Assembly: GCA_964628185.1 (NCBI GenBank)
Contig: CAZVLQ010000007.1
Span: 1-64,000 of the forward strand
DNA length: 64,000 bases
Direction: 5' to 3'
Origin: CAZVLQ01 sp964628185
GTDB lineage: Bacteria; Pseudomonadota; Zetaproteobacteria; Mariprofundales; Mariprofundaceae
Shown here: piece by piece, positions 35,131 through 43,342 of the stretch
Layout of the letters: each line of letters begins with the position of its first letter
Numbering within the stretch: position 1 is the first letter of the stretch
The notes under the pieces: generated by a model
Told to the model about the DNA's origin: nothing
The model's input: only the letters and a program-made list of their open reading frames with translations
The model's database searches: none
Position numbers and translations under genes: made by a program

Positions 35131-35933
35131 CAGGCGGCCTCGGTGAAAGCGAAGGCGCCGTAGCCCACGACCCGCTGCCGGTCTCCGGCCGTGTCACCTG
35201 AATTTCTGAGGTCCAGCAGACGGGCGCCGAGAGCCCGCCGTCCGGCATCGGCCAGCAGGCCGTTGATCGGCGTGGCCCCGCAGGCCTGATCGTGCCGGAT
35301 GGGCCAGCGCCCGCCGACAACGGCATCGGCCGTACGCCGGTCCGCTTCCCGGGCCTGCTCGTAGGGCAGATAATGAGACAGGTCGGAACTGATCACGATC
35401 AGTGTTTCATCGCCGCCCCACAGCAAATCCAGCACGTCGGCCACATCCTCGGGCGCGACATCGCCCACGGCCAGAGGCACGAGGCTGAAATCGTCCAGCG
35501 CCCGCTGCAGGAAGGGCAGGTGCACCTCGAGGGAATGCTCCGGAGCATGCGCCTGCGGGCTGGATACAACCTGGGGAAGGGCCTGAATGGCTCTGATAGC
35601 ATCGGGATCCAGCGGAATTTTACCCAGCGGCGTGGAGAAGAAATCCGCTTCGGGCAATGCCAGGCCATAGACCGGAACGTGGTGAACCGGACCCAGCAGC
35701 ACCACGCGGCTGATTTGAGCCCGGTACTTTTGCAGCTGGGCATAGGCGCTGGCCGCAATTGGCCCCGAATAAATATAGCCGGCATGCGGAGCGATCAGCG
35801 CCTTTGCCCGCATGTCCGCGGCCGGACGTGCCTGCGCCAGCATGTCATCAACCATCTCGGACAACGTATCCGCTGCGGCCGGATAAAACATGCCGGCAAC
35901 GGCGGGAGAACGGATTTTCGCATGCATGCTCAT
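35130..35933 (-). CDS. amrB: AmmeMemoRadiSam system protein B (Memo family)
   Basis: A 267-residue Memo-family protein, related to class III extradiol dioxygenases. Seen motifs include SPAVAGMFYPA, LIAPHAGYIYSGPIAA (His in the putative metal site), LLGPVHHVPV (His pair) and EHSLEVHLPFLQ. Human MEMO1 has been reported to bind copper or iron. The ATG at 35933 has AGGAGG seven bases upstream; a second in-frame ATG lies two codons inside. Confidence 0.93.
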   Translation of the reverse strand: MSMHAKIRSPAVAGMFYPAAADTLSEMVDDMLAQARPAADMRAKALIAPHAGYIYSGPIAASAYAQLQKYRAQISRVVLLGPVHHVPVYGLALPEADFFSTPLGKIPLDPDAIRAIQALPQVVSSPQAHAPEHSLEVHLPFLQRALDDFSLVPLAVGDVAPEDVADVLDLLWGGDETLIVISSDLSHYLPYEQAREADRRTADAVVGGRWPIRHDQACGATPINGLLADAGRRALGARLLDLRNSGDTAGDRQRVVGYGAFAFTEAA

Positions 35934-35990
35934 CCCTCCTCGATACCCGGTGAAATCATATCACTGTGATTATAGCCGATATGAAGGAAA

Positions 35991-36587
35991 TCAGGACTCC
36001 GGGTGATCGCGGTGCCTGTCAATACGGGTTTTGACATGACGGTGGCCATAGCGGAAGTAGAACCACAATCCGATAGCGGCGGCCAGTACCAGCGTCAGAA
36101 CAAGCCCCGCCACGCCAAAGCGCTGCAAAATAGCCAGGGCGGCCAGGCCCAGCATGTGTCCGGCGATATAAATAATAATCGCCCAGCTCAGGCAATTGAC
36201 AATCTGAAGCAGCAGGAAGCGGGTGGTGCTGATCGAGGAACAGCCGAACAGGATGGCGGCGACGATACGCGTGCCATACAGATACTGGAAAATGAAGATG
36301 GACCAGTGGGCGTATTTATCCAGGATGACATTGGCCTTGGGATAATGTCGCTTGAGAAACGGCAGGGCATTGATAAGCGCCATGCCTCGCCAGCGCCCCA
36401 GTGAAAAAAAGAACAGGTGGCCCGCATAGGCGCCGGCGGCCGCCGCCATGATGACGCCGCCGGGATACAACAGGCCGGCGGCCGACAGGGCGGCCGCGGC
36501 GATGAATACGGATTCACCCTCGATAAAGGTCCAGATGAATACGGCCCAGTAGCCGTATTGTTGGACGAAGTGCTGCGCCAGTTCCAT
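35991..36587 (-). CDS. DedA-family membrane protein
   Basis: A 198-residue protein with about five spans. FIEGESVFIAAAALSAAG (near residue 20) and FQYLYGTRIVAAILFGCS (near 107) are the conserved E-x-x-x-P-like and R-x-x-P-like segments of the DedA/VTT group, with an arginine retained and prolines partly lost. The group moves undecaprenyl phosphate or other lipids in some bacteria. ATG 36587 is 20 bases after the hisF stop, so it is probably the last gene of the his transcript. Confidence 0.85.
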   Translation of the reverse strand: MELAQHFVQQYGYWAVFIWTFIEGESVFIAAAALSAAGLLYPGGVIMAAAAGAYAGHLFFFSLGRWRGMALINALPFLKRHYPKANVILDKYAHWSIFIFQYLYGTRIVAAILFGCSSISTTRFLLLQIVNCLSWAIIIYIAGHMLGLAALAILQRFGVAGLVLTLVLAAAIGLWFYFRYGHRHVKTRIDRHRDHPES

Positions 36588-36606
36588 GAATATCAGTGAG
36601 GGGAAA

Positions 36607-37362
36607 TCACAGGCGCACCTGGATTCCCCTGCCGGCCAGATATTGCTTTGCCTCACGGATGCTGTGTTCACCGTAATGAAAGATAGAAGCGGCAAGCACC
36701 GCATCGGCCCTGCCTTCACGAAGACCTTCCGCCAGATGATCAAGCGCACCCACGCCGCCGGAAGCAATCACATTGGCCGATACCGCTTCGGCCACGGCGC
36801 GTGTCAACGCAATATCATATCCTTTCCGGGTGCCGTCGCGATCCATGCTGGTCAGAAGTATCTCCCCCGCGCCACGATCACTCATGCGCCGGGCCCAGTC
36901 CACCGCATCAATGCCGGTGGGCCTGCGTCCTCCATGCGTGAAGCATTCCCAGTGATCGCCGGTACGCTTCGCATCAATGGCGACAACGATCGTGGATGAA
37001 CCGAAGCGTTCCGCCGCCCGGCTGACCAGTTCAGGTTTCTTCAATGCCGCCGTATTGATGGAAATCTTGTCCGCTCCGGCCTGCAGCAGCTTGCCGATAT
37101 CCGCAAGGGTTTGTACGCCGCCGCCGACGGTGAGCGGCATGAACACGTTTTCAGCCACGCGCGTCACCATCTCATACAACGTGGCGCGATTTTCATGGCT
37201 GGCCCGGATATCGAGAAAGCAAAGCTCATCGGCGCCCTCCGCATCATAGCGTATCGCGGCCTCCACCGGGTCGCCCGCGTCCACGATGTCGACAAACTTT
37301 ACACCCTTGACCACGCGGCCGTCGGCAACATCAAGGCAGGGGATAATCCTTTTTGATAACAT
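36607..37362 (-). CDS. hisF: Imidazole glycerol phosphate synthase cyclase subunit HisF
   Basis: HisF closes the imidazole ring using ammonia delivered by HisH. The 251-residue TIM barrel starts MLSKRIIPCLDVADGRVVKG, with the catalytic Asp11 in CLDV and a second in the motif LTSMDRDGT (Asp near 130). It runs after hisA with 38 bases between. ATG 37362 is chosen because it gives the family start; an in-frame ATG at 37377 would add five residues. Confidence 0.97.
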   Translation of the reverse strand: MLSKRIIPCLDVADGRVVKGVKFVDIVDAGDPVEAAIRYDAEGADELCFLDIRASHENRATLYEMVTRVAENVFMPLTVGGGVQTLADIGKLLQAGADKISINTAALKKPELVSRAAERFGSSTIVVAIDAKRTGDHWECFTHGGRRPTGIDAVDWARRMSDRGAGEILLTSMDRDGTRKGYDIALTRAVAEAVSANVIASGGVGALDHLAEGLREGRADAVLAASIFHYGEHSIREAKQYLAGRGIQVRL

Positions 37363-37399
37363 CAGGATGAACCACAAAGGCGCAAAGCCACAAGATTGA

Positions 37400-38125
37400 T
37401 CATTTCAAAAGCTCCATGGCGGCGGCGAAATCCAGCGTGCCTTCGTAAATGGCACGACCGGTGATGGCGCCGCAGATACCGGCATCAGTATACCCGGCGC
37501 ATGCCTTCACATCTTCCAGTGTTGAAATACCGCCGGAGGCAATAACCGGAATGGAAACGGATTGGGCTAAATTCAGGGTTTCATCAATATTGGGGCCGGT
37601 CAGCATGCCGTCCCGGGCAATGTCCGTGTAAATGATCGCGGCCACGCCCGCATCTTCAAAGCGCCGGGCGAGATCAGTCGCGGCGACATTGGTGACGTCA
37701 TCCCAACCGTGCACGGCAACCATGCCGCCTTTGGCGTCAATGCCAACACAGATTTGCCCGGGAAAGGCTGTGCATGCATCCGTCACAAGCCGGGGGTTAG
37801 ACACGGCAATGGAACCAAGGATGACGCGCCCGACGCCGAGGCTCAGCGTTTTTGCAATCGTTTCCAGATCACGCAGGCCGCCGCCCAGTTGAACGGGAAT
37901 GGAAAGCTGCGTGCAGATGCCGCGAACAGCATTGCGATTCTCCGGTTTTCCTGCAAAGGCGCCGTCCAGATCCACCACGTGCAGTCGCGTGGCGCCCATA
38001 GACTGCCAGTGCAGCGCCATCGCCGCCGGATCGTCACCATAGTCGGTGGCATCCTCCATGCGTCCCTGTTTCAGCCGCACGCAATGCCCGCCCTTCAGGT
38101 CAATAGCGGGAATTAACTCGAACAT
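37400..38125 (-). CDS. hisA: ProFAR isomerase HisA
   Basis: HisA isomerises the N-phosphoribosyl-formimino intermediate of histidine synthesis. The 241-residue TIM barrel begins LIPAIDLKGGHCVRLKQG (Asp8), has DLDGAF, LGGGLRD and a second catalytic Asp in YTDIARDGML. In most related genomes hisA follows hisH directly; here a toxin-antitoxin pair lies between them. Confidence 0.97.
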   Translation of the reverse strand: MFELIPAIDLKGGHCVRLKQGRMEDATDYGDDPAAMALHWQSMGATRLHVVDLDGAFAGKPENRNAVRGICTQLSIPVQLGGGLRDLETIAKTLSLGVGRVILGSIAVSNPRLVTDACTAFPGQICVGIDAKGGMVAVHGWDDVTNVAATDLARRFEDAGVAAIIYTDIARDGMLTGPNIDETLNLAQSVSIPVIASGGISTLEDVKACAGYTDAGICGAITGRAIYEGTLDFAAAMELLK

Positions 38126-38209
38126 AACACTTTAACCCATTGATTCCATTTTAATAATAGCTCCGTCACCATCAGTCGTGTCAGGTTTTGACATTGTGGT
38201 TCACTTTCA

Positions 38210-38638
38210 TTATCCAACCAGGAACGGATTGATGATGGTTAATTCCTGGATAGTCTGTCCATGTTGCAGGTCTTCCGAATAAAGGGTTTCGCACCCGGCA
38301 TTCAGGCCCGCCGTGATGATCATGGCATCATACAGGGCATACCCCCACCGCTTTGATATTTCCAGCGCTTTGGAATAATAAGCCATGCACGGGAATACCT
38401 CGCACAGTGGCGTCAGCACCTTTTGCAGATACGTATCTGCGTCAGTCAGGGTTAATGGCGGCGAAAACTTGCGTGTTGCCACGTTCAGAAATTCCTGAAC
38501 CACCTGATAGCTGATGAAGCCCTGTTGTGTGTTCAGCGCGGTTGATATCAGCCGGCGAGCGGTCTGTTGCTTGGCGGGAGCATCCGCATCGAAGGTGTAG
38601 ACGAGAATATTCGTATCAAGAAAAAATTTACCGCTCAT
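38210..38638 (-). CDS. PIN-domain toxin (VapC-like)
   Basis: A 142-residue PIN-domain ribonuclease. The four acidic active-site residues are visible: Asp8 in FLDTNIL, Glu49 in VVQEFLNV, Asp104 in YALYDAMI and Asp123 in LYSEDLQHG. VapC-like toxins cleave tRNA or rRNA. Its start overlaps the end of the antitoxin gene by 11 bases, the normal order for such modules. The pair interrupts the his gene run. Confidence 0.9.
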   Translation of the reverse strand: MSGKFFLDTNILVYTFDADAPAKQQTARRLISTALNTQQGFISYQVVQEFLNVATRKFSPPLTLTDADTYLQKVLTPLCEVFPCMAYYSKALEISKRWGYALYDAMIITAGLNAGCETLYSEDLQHGQTIQELTIINPFLVG

Positions 38639-38849
38639 TCATCTCGTCCCGGCTGTAATGCCTGCCGGCATGGGCATAGGACAAATTCTGCATCAGCGCT
38701 TCATAATCCGTGGCCACCTCTTTTTGCCTGACATAGCGTGTAAGCCATTGACGGAACATGGCGTTAAGGGTCGTATGCTCCTGCTGCGCATTCTTTCTCG
38801 CCTGACGGATCAAGGCTTCCTCGGCACTCAGGGTCACATTTTTCAGCAT
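38628..38849 (-). CDS. Antitoxin of the PIN-domain module
   Basis: A 73-residue protein with a short beta strand and helices (KNVTLSAEEALIRQARKNA, then LNAMFRQWLTRYV), resembling ribbon-helix-helix antitoxins. The basic C-terminal part would bind the toxin. It precedes the toxin gene and has an AGGAGG ribosome-binding site. Antitoxin plus toxin probably repress their own promoter at the palindrome just upstream. Confidence 0.85.
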   Translation of the reverse strand: MLKNVTLSAEEALIRQARKNAQQEHTTLNAMFRQWLTRYVRQKEVATDYEALMQNLSYAHAGRHYSRDEMNER

Positions 38850-38876
38850 GGCAGCCTCCTTTACACATTAATAGCG

Positions 38877-38893
38877 TACACGAATCTCGTGTA
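38877..38893 (-). promoter_or_regulatory. Operator-like palindrome of the toxin-antitoxin pair
   Basis: TACACGA-ATC-TCGTGTA is a perfect 7-base inverted repeat with a 3-base centre, 28 bases before the antitoxin ATG. On the minus strand TTGACA (38895-38900) overlaps its edge and is a good -35. The location suits autorepression by the antitoxin. Confidence 0.7.
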
Positions 38894-38927
38894 ATGTCAA
38901 GCCATATACCGTACAATTAAGAGCCTC

Positions 38928-39551
38928 TTATGGGTTCCATTTTAGAAAAGTATTTAGCATTTTCAGGCCAACTTGCTGTGATTTTTCCGGGTGGAACTGG
39001 ACGCCGATGGCATTGTCCCGGCCGATGGCGCAGGCAAAGCGGATGCCGCCGTAATCGCAATGCGCCAGGGCGTGCCCTGATTCATCAGGGACGCAATAAT
39101 AGGAATGAACAAAGTAACACTGCCGCTTGTTCAGCGCTTTCAGCACCGGATGCGGGTTGTCAGGCAGCAGCACATGATTCCAGCCCATGTGCGGAATCTT
39201 GAATCCACCGGCCGGAAAATCATCGGGAAAGCGAACGACATTCCCCGGAATAATCCCGAGTCCCTTATGCTCGCCGAACTCAAAGGAGCGGCTCATCAGA
39301 ACCTGCATGCCGAGGCAGATGCCGAGAAACGGGGCCCCGTTCTCAATTTGCGACCGGATGGCTTCATCCATGCCCGTTTCATGCAGGCGCGCCATACAGT
39401 CCCGGAACGCCCCGACGCCGGGCAGCACGATGCGCTCTGCGTGCGCAAGTCCCGCCGGCTCCCGCACCAGGCGGACACGGCCGCCGGCCCGTTCCAGGGC
39501 CTTGGCTACCGAATGCAGGTTTCCCATGCCGTAATCAATCAGTGCAATCAT
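38928..39551 (-). CDS. hisH: Imidazole glycerol phosphate synthase amidotransferase subunit HisH
   Basis: HisH hydrolyses glutamine and passes ammonia to HisF. The 207-residue class I amidotransferase has Cys79 in GICLGMQ and the His-Glu pair in GVQFHPEKSQ near the C terminus. The oxyanion strand PGVG is present. hisB lies upstream across a 215-base gap that contains a dispersed repeat, so transcription may be attenuated or restarted there. Confidence 0.97.
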   Translation of the reverse strand: MIALIDYGMGNLHSVAKALERAGGRVRLVREPAGLAHAERIVLPGVGAFRDCMARLHETGMDEAIRSQIENGAPFLGICLGMQVLMSRSFEFGEHKGLGIIPGNVVRFPDDFPAGGFKIPHMGWNHVLLPDNPHPVLKALNKRQCYFVHSYYCVPDESGHALAHCDYGGIRFACAIGRDNAIGVQFHPEKSQQVGLKMLNTFLKWNP

Positions 39552-39582
39552 GAGATTCCGTGAAGGGTGAGGGGAAAGAGGA

Positions 39583-39621
39583 AAGTTGGCAGTCGGCAGT
39601 TATCAGTAGGCAGTGTACTGA
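39583..39621. repeat. Dispersed GGCAGTCGGCAGT repeat, copy 1
   Basis: A 39-base unit in the hisB-hisH gap. It begins AAGTTGGCAGTCGGCAGT and then has CAGTA-GCAGT-ACTGA steps. A second copy at 55189-55227 matches in 35 of 39 positions, and both are preceded by a GGGA/AAA-rich tract. No gene is present. Confidence 0.75.
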
Positions 39622-39766
39622 CGTCCGGTGCCTGATGGCTGAGCAATAAGAATTGGTGACTGGTAAAAAGAGACAAATTATGAATCACGTATTACAGAAT
39701 TGGTGAGGGTTAGTCCCCATATCCCAGCTTTTCTTCTTCTTTCATCAGTCCCCATCCGAATTTTCC

Positions 39767-40354
39767 TTACAACGCGCCCTTGGTTGACGGAATGCCGGTC
39801 TGGCGCGGGTCGGGCTCCACGGCCATGCGCAGGGCGCGGCCGAAGGCCTTGAACACCGTTTCAATCATGTGGTGGTTGTTGTCACCGCGTATAGCGTCGA
39901 TGTGCAGGGTGAGCTTGCCGTGGTTGGTGATGGCCTGAAAAAATTCCTTGAACAGATCCACGTCAAAATCGCCGACGCGCTCCTTGGGAAAACGCACATG
40001 GTATTCCAGTCCCGGCCGTCCCGAAAGATCAAGCACGACGCGGGAAAGCGCCTCATCGAGCGGCACATAGGCATGACCGTAGCGGCGGATGCCGGCCTTG
40101 TCGCCAAGGGCGTCATGCAGAGCCTCGCCGAAACAGATACCGATATCTTCCACGGTGTGATGGTCGTCGATCTCCCGATCGCCCCTGGCCGTTATATTCA
40201 GATCAACGAGCCCGTGGCGCGCCACCTGTTCCAGCATATGATCCAGAAACGGAATCGATGTACTGATGTCGGCATTGTCACCGCCATCCAGGCCGAGCGT
40301 GAGTTCAATCTCGGTTTCCTGGGTCTTGCGCGTAATGGATGCGTTTCTGTTCAT
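39767..40354 (-). CDS. hisB: Imidazoleglycerol-phosphate dehydratase HisB
   Basis: HisB dehydrates IGP to imidazole acetol phosphate. This 195-residue single-function form has the manganese-binding motifs HHTVEDIGICFGEAL and NNHHMIETVFKAFGRALR, and DLSGRPGLEYHV. The ATGA overlap with hisC (41385-40351) supports an operon. No phosphatase domain is fused, unlike the enteric HisB. Confidence 0.97.
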   Translation of the reverse strand: MNRNASITRKTQETEIELTLGLDGGDNADISTSIPFLDHMLEQVARHGLVDLNITARGDREIDDHHTVEDIGICFGEALHDALGDKAGIRRYGHAYVPLDEALSRVVLDLSGRPGLEYHVRFPKERVGDFDVDLFKEFFQAITNHGKLTLHIDAIRGDNNHHMIETVFKAFGRALRMAVEPDPRQTGIPSTKGAL

Positions 40355-41385
40355 GGTAGCACCTCCCTGAGGCTGGAAAGAAACTGTTCATTTTCTTCGG
40401 GCAGGCCGATGGTGACGCGCAGACAGTTCTTCATCAAGCCGCCCGTGCCATGCAAGTTCCTGACCAGAATACCGCGTTGTACAAGACCCGCGAATGCGGC
40501 ATCCGCGTCCGGGACGCGCAGCAGCAGGAAATTGGTTTGTGAGGGATAGGCCGTTACGCCATTCATACGGGTGAGTTCATTCAACACACGCTGGCGTTCA
40601 TCGCGGATGCGACTGATCTGATCCTCGAAGGCATCGAAATGGTCGAGAAAGAAGCGTAGGGATGCCTGTCCCGGGCTGTTGATATTGTAGGGCAGACGAA
40701 CCTTGTTGATCTCCGCGATGGTATCGGCGTGGCCAAGCGCATAGCCGATTCTCAGACCGGCCATTCCCAGCTTGGAAAAGGTACGCAGCACGATCACATG
40801 GGTTGCGAGCATATCCACATAGGTTTCATCGGAGAAAGGGCGGTAGGCTTCATCGATTACCAGCATTCCCTGAAAAGCGCCTGCGATTTTCCGGACAGTT
40901 TCACGTGGCCACAGATTGCCCGTGGGATTGTTCGGACAGGCCAGAAAGGCGATGGCCACCTTTTCGTGGGCGCAAACACGCAGAAAGGCATCGGCACTGA
41001 GATTGAAATTCCTGTCCAGTGGTATGGTCGCCACGGGCCGTCTCAGCCAGCGGGAAATGATTTCATACATGGAAAAGGTGGGTTGCGGCAGGATACAGCT
41101 TCCCTGATCGGCCGCCATCAGCATCATCTGGATGATTTCATCCGAGCCATTGCCGAGCAGCACCTGATCGCCATGCACGCCATCCCGCTCGGCGATGGCC
41201 TGGCGCAGGGCATGCATTTGTGCATCCGGATAGCGATTGATATTCAGGTTGCTGATCAGCCTGCTCCATGGTGCTCTGAGCGTATCGGGCAAGGCATAGG
41301 GATTTTCCATCGCATCAAGCTTGATAAGCCCGTCCGCATCCTGAACGTGATAGGCGGCAAGCGCCTTGATATCCTTCCTGATCAT
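40351..41385 (-). CDS. hisC: Histidinol-phosphate aminotransferase HisC
   Basis: HisC is a PLP enzyme converting imidazole acetol phosphate to histidinol phosphate. The 344-residue protein has the PLP lysine in TFSKLGMAGLRIGY, the NPTG motif (PNNPTGN) and an Asp in VIDEAYRPF. It overlaps hisD by four bases and hisB by four bases. Confidence 0.96.
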   Translation of the reverse strand: MIRKDIKALAAYHVQDADGLIKLDAMENPYALPDTLRAPWSRLISNLNINRYPDAQMHALRQAIAERDGVHGDQVLLGNGSDEIIQMMLMAADQGSCILPQPTFSMYEIISRWLRRPVATIPLDRNFNLSADAFLRVCAHEKVAIAFLACPNNPTGNLWPRETVRKIAGAFQGMLVIDEAYRPFSDETYVDMLATHVIVLRTFSKLGMAGLRIGYALGHADTIAEINKVRLPYNINSPGQASLRFFLDHFDAFEDQISRIRDERQRVLNELTRMNGVTAYPSQTNFLLLRVPDADAAFAGLVQRGILVRNLHGTGGLMKNCLRVTIGLPEENEQFLSSLREVLP

Positions 41386-42683
41386 TCAGTGCCCCGCAGC
41401 CGAAGTTCAATACTCAGGGCATGGGCATCCAGGCCTTCCCGGTGCGCCAGGTGAGCGGCGGCGGGTCCAAGGTCGGCGATGCTCCGTTGTTTCGCCCGGA
41501 TAATGCTGCTGCGCTTGATAAAATCATAAACGCCCAGAGCCGAGGAAAAGCGTGCGGTCCGGTTGGTGGGCAACACATGGTTGGGGCCGGCAATGTAATC
41601 ACCGATTGCTTCCGGTGTGAAATGGCCAAGGAAGATGGCGCCGGCATGGCGGATGTAGGGCAGCAGCACATCCGGGTCGTTCAGCGCCAGTTGCAGGTGC
41701 TCGGGCGCAATGCGGTTAACGATATCCGCCGCAGTGGACAGATCGGGCACATGGATCAGGGCGGCGTGCGCCTTGATGGACGCACGGGCGATTGCGGACC
41801 GGGGCAGGGTGGTAAGCAGTTCCTCAATCCGGTCCGAAACTGCGTCAAGCAGTGCGGCATCGGTGGAAATCAGGATGCTCTGGGCGGCCTCATCATGTTC
41901 CGCCTGGGAAAGAAAATCCGCCGCCAGCCAGGCGGGATTGACGGCATCGGCCACGATGACGATTTCCGAAGGGCCGGCGATCATGTCTATGCCGCATATA
42001 CCGAACACCTGTCGTTTGGCGGCGGCGACATAGCGGTTGCCCGGGCCGACGATCTTGTCCACGGCGGGAACGGATTCCGTACCATGGGCAAGGGCAGCGA
42101 TGGCCTGGGCGCCACCGATGGCAAAGACCCGGTGAACACCGGCAAGATGGGCGGCGGCAAGCACCAGTTCATTCACCTCATGTCCGGGGGCGGGAACGAC
42201 CATGATGATTTCATCCACACCGGCCACCCTGGCCGGTATGGCGTTCATCAGTACGGATGACGGATAGGCCGCCTTGCCGCCGGGTACGTACAGGCCGGCG
42301 CGATCCACCGGCGTGATGCGCTGTCCCAGGGTGAGGCCGGATTCATCGTGAAACTCCCAGTTTTCCTGCCGCTGGTATTCGTGATAGGCCCGGATTCGGG
42401 CCGCGGCCAGCTCCAGGGCCTCGCGATCAGTTTCCGGCAACGCCTGCCATGCCGCCTCAAGATTGCTCCGGGGAATGACAAGGGTTTCAGGCGTGCAGTC
42501 CCAGCCGTCAAAACGACGGGTGTATTCGCACAGGGCCGCATCCCCGCGCCGGCGTACATCGTCAATAATGCCGGCAACGGCTTGCTGAATATCCGCGCCG
42601 GTGTCGGTTTCACGCGACAGCAATGCTTCCAGCCCGGCGTCAAAGTCCGCCTGGCCGGCGTGCAGGCGTCTGATGTTGCTCAT
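41382..42683 (-). CDS. hisD: Histidinol dehydrogenase HisD
   Basis: HisD oxidises histidinol to histidine in two NAD-dependent steps. The 433-residue enzyme has the family motifs PGGKAAYPSSVLMN, GPGNRYVAAAKRQVFG, GPSEIVI and the zinc/catalytic segment SQAEHDEAAQ. It is coupled to hisG by an ATGA overlap. Confidence 0.97.
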   Translation of the reverse strand: MSNIRRLHAGQADFDAGLEALLSRETDTGADIQQAVAGIIDDVRRRGDAALCEYTRRFDGWDCTPETLVIPRSNLEAAWQALPETDREALELAAARIRAYHEYQRQENWEFHDESGLTLGQRITPVDRAGLYVPGGKAAYPSSVLMNAIPARVAGVDEIIMVVPAPGHEVNELVLAAAHLAGVHRVFAIGGAQAIAALAHGTESVPAVDKIVGPGNRYVAAAKRQVFGICGIDMIAGPSEIVIVADAVNPAWLAADFLSQAEHDEAAQSILISTDAALLDAVSDRIEELLTTLPRSAIARASIKAHAALIHVPDLSTAADIVNRIAPEHLQLALNDPDVLLPYIRHAGAIFLGHFTPEAIGDYIAGPNHVLPTNRTARFSSALGVYDFIKRSSIIRAKQRSIADLGPAAAHLAHREGLDAHALSIELRLRGTE

Positions 42684-43342
42684 AAATTACTCCCGTCGCC
42701 AACGGCCCTGGCGAACGCCTCAATCGCCGGTTTCACCAGCGCCTTGCGGGTGGCAAGGCTGGCCGGGTTTACCACCAGGCGGCTGGAAATATCATACAGA
42801 GTCTCTTCTTCCACCAGGTCGTTGGCCTTAAGCGTATTGCCCGTTGAAACCAGGTCGACGATACGCTCCGCCATGCCGACCAGCGGCGCCAGCTCCATTG
42901 AACCGTACAGGTGGATGATGTCGGCCTGAATGCCGCATCCGAGATAATGCTGTTTGGCAAGGCGGTCGTATTTGGTTGCCACGCGGACACGGCTTCCCGC
43001 TTCCGGCTTGCCTTTCGCCACAAGTTTGGCGGGGCCGGCGATACACATCCGGCAACGGCCAATACCGAGATCAAGGGGTTCATAGACATGCGGCCGGTGT
43101 TCCAGCAGCAGGTCCCGGCCGGCAATCCCCATGTCCGCGGCGCCGCGTTCGACATAGGTGCATACATCGGATGCCCGGATCAGCAGGAAACGCACCCCGC
43201 CCGCGCCCGCAATCATGAGCTGGCGTGTATCCTGCAGGTCTTCGTCGGGCGCAAAGCCGGCCCGCAGCAGGATGGGCAGCGTTTCCTCCAGAATGCGGCC
43301 CTTGGACAGGGCGATCGTGAGCGCCTGTTCAGCCCGTGGCAA
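42680..43342 (-). CDS. hisG: ATP phosphoribosyltransferase HisG, short form
   Basis: HisG starts histidine synthesis and in the short form needs the regulatory subunit HisZ, which is not in this window. The conserved start LTIALSKGRILEETLPILL and the ESGSTLKAN-equivalent VSTGNTLKANDLVEEE are clear. The start is assigned to TTG 43342 (220 residues), with GGGAG upstream; ATG 43369, inside the murA end, would add nine residues. It overlaps the murA end. Confidence 0.92.
   Translation of the reverse strand: MPRAEQALTIALSKGRILEETLPILLRAGFAPDEDLQDTRQLMIAGAGGVRFLLIRASDVCTYVERGAADMGIAGRDLLLEHRPHVYEPLDLGIGRCRMCIAGPAKLVAKGKPEAGSRVRVATKYDRLAKQHYLGCGIQADIIHLYGSMELAPLVGMAERIVDLVSTGNTLKANDLVEEETLYDISSRLVVNPASLATRKALVKPAIEAFARAVGDGSNL

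Noticed and set aside
34190..35146. A 318-residue plus-strand frame across the amrS/AMMECR1 region
   Set aside because: It covers the antisense of two well-supported genes and shows repetitive low-information protein.
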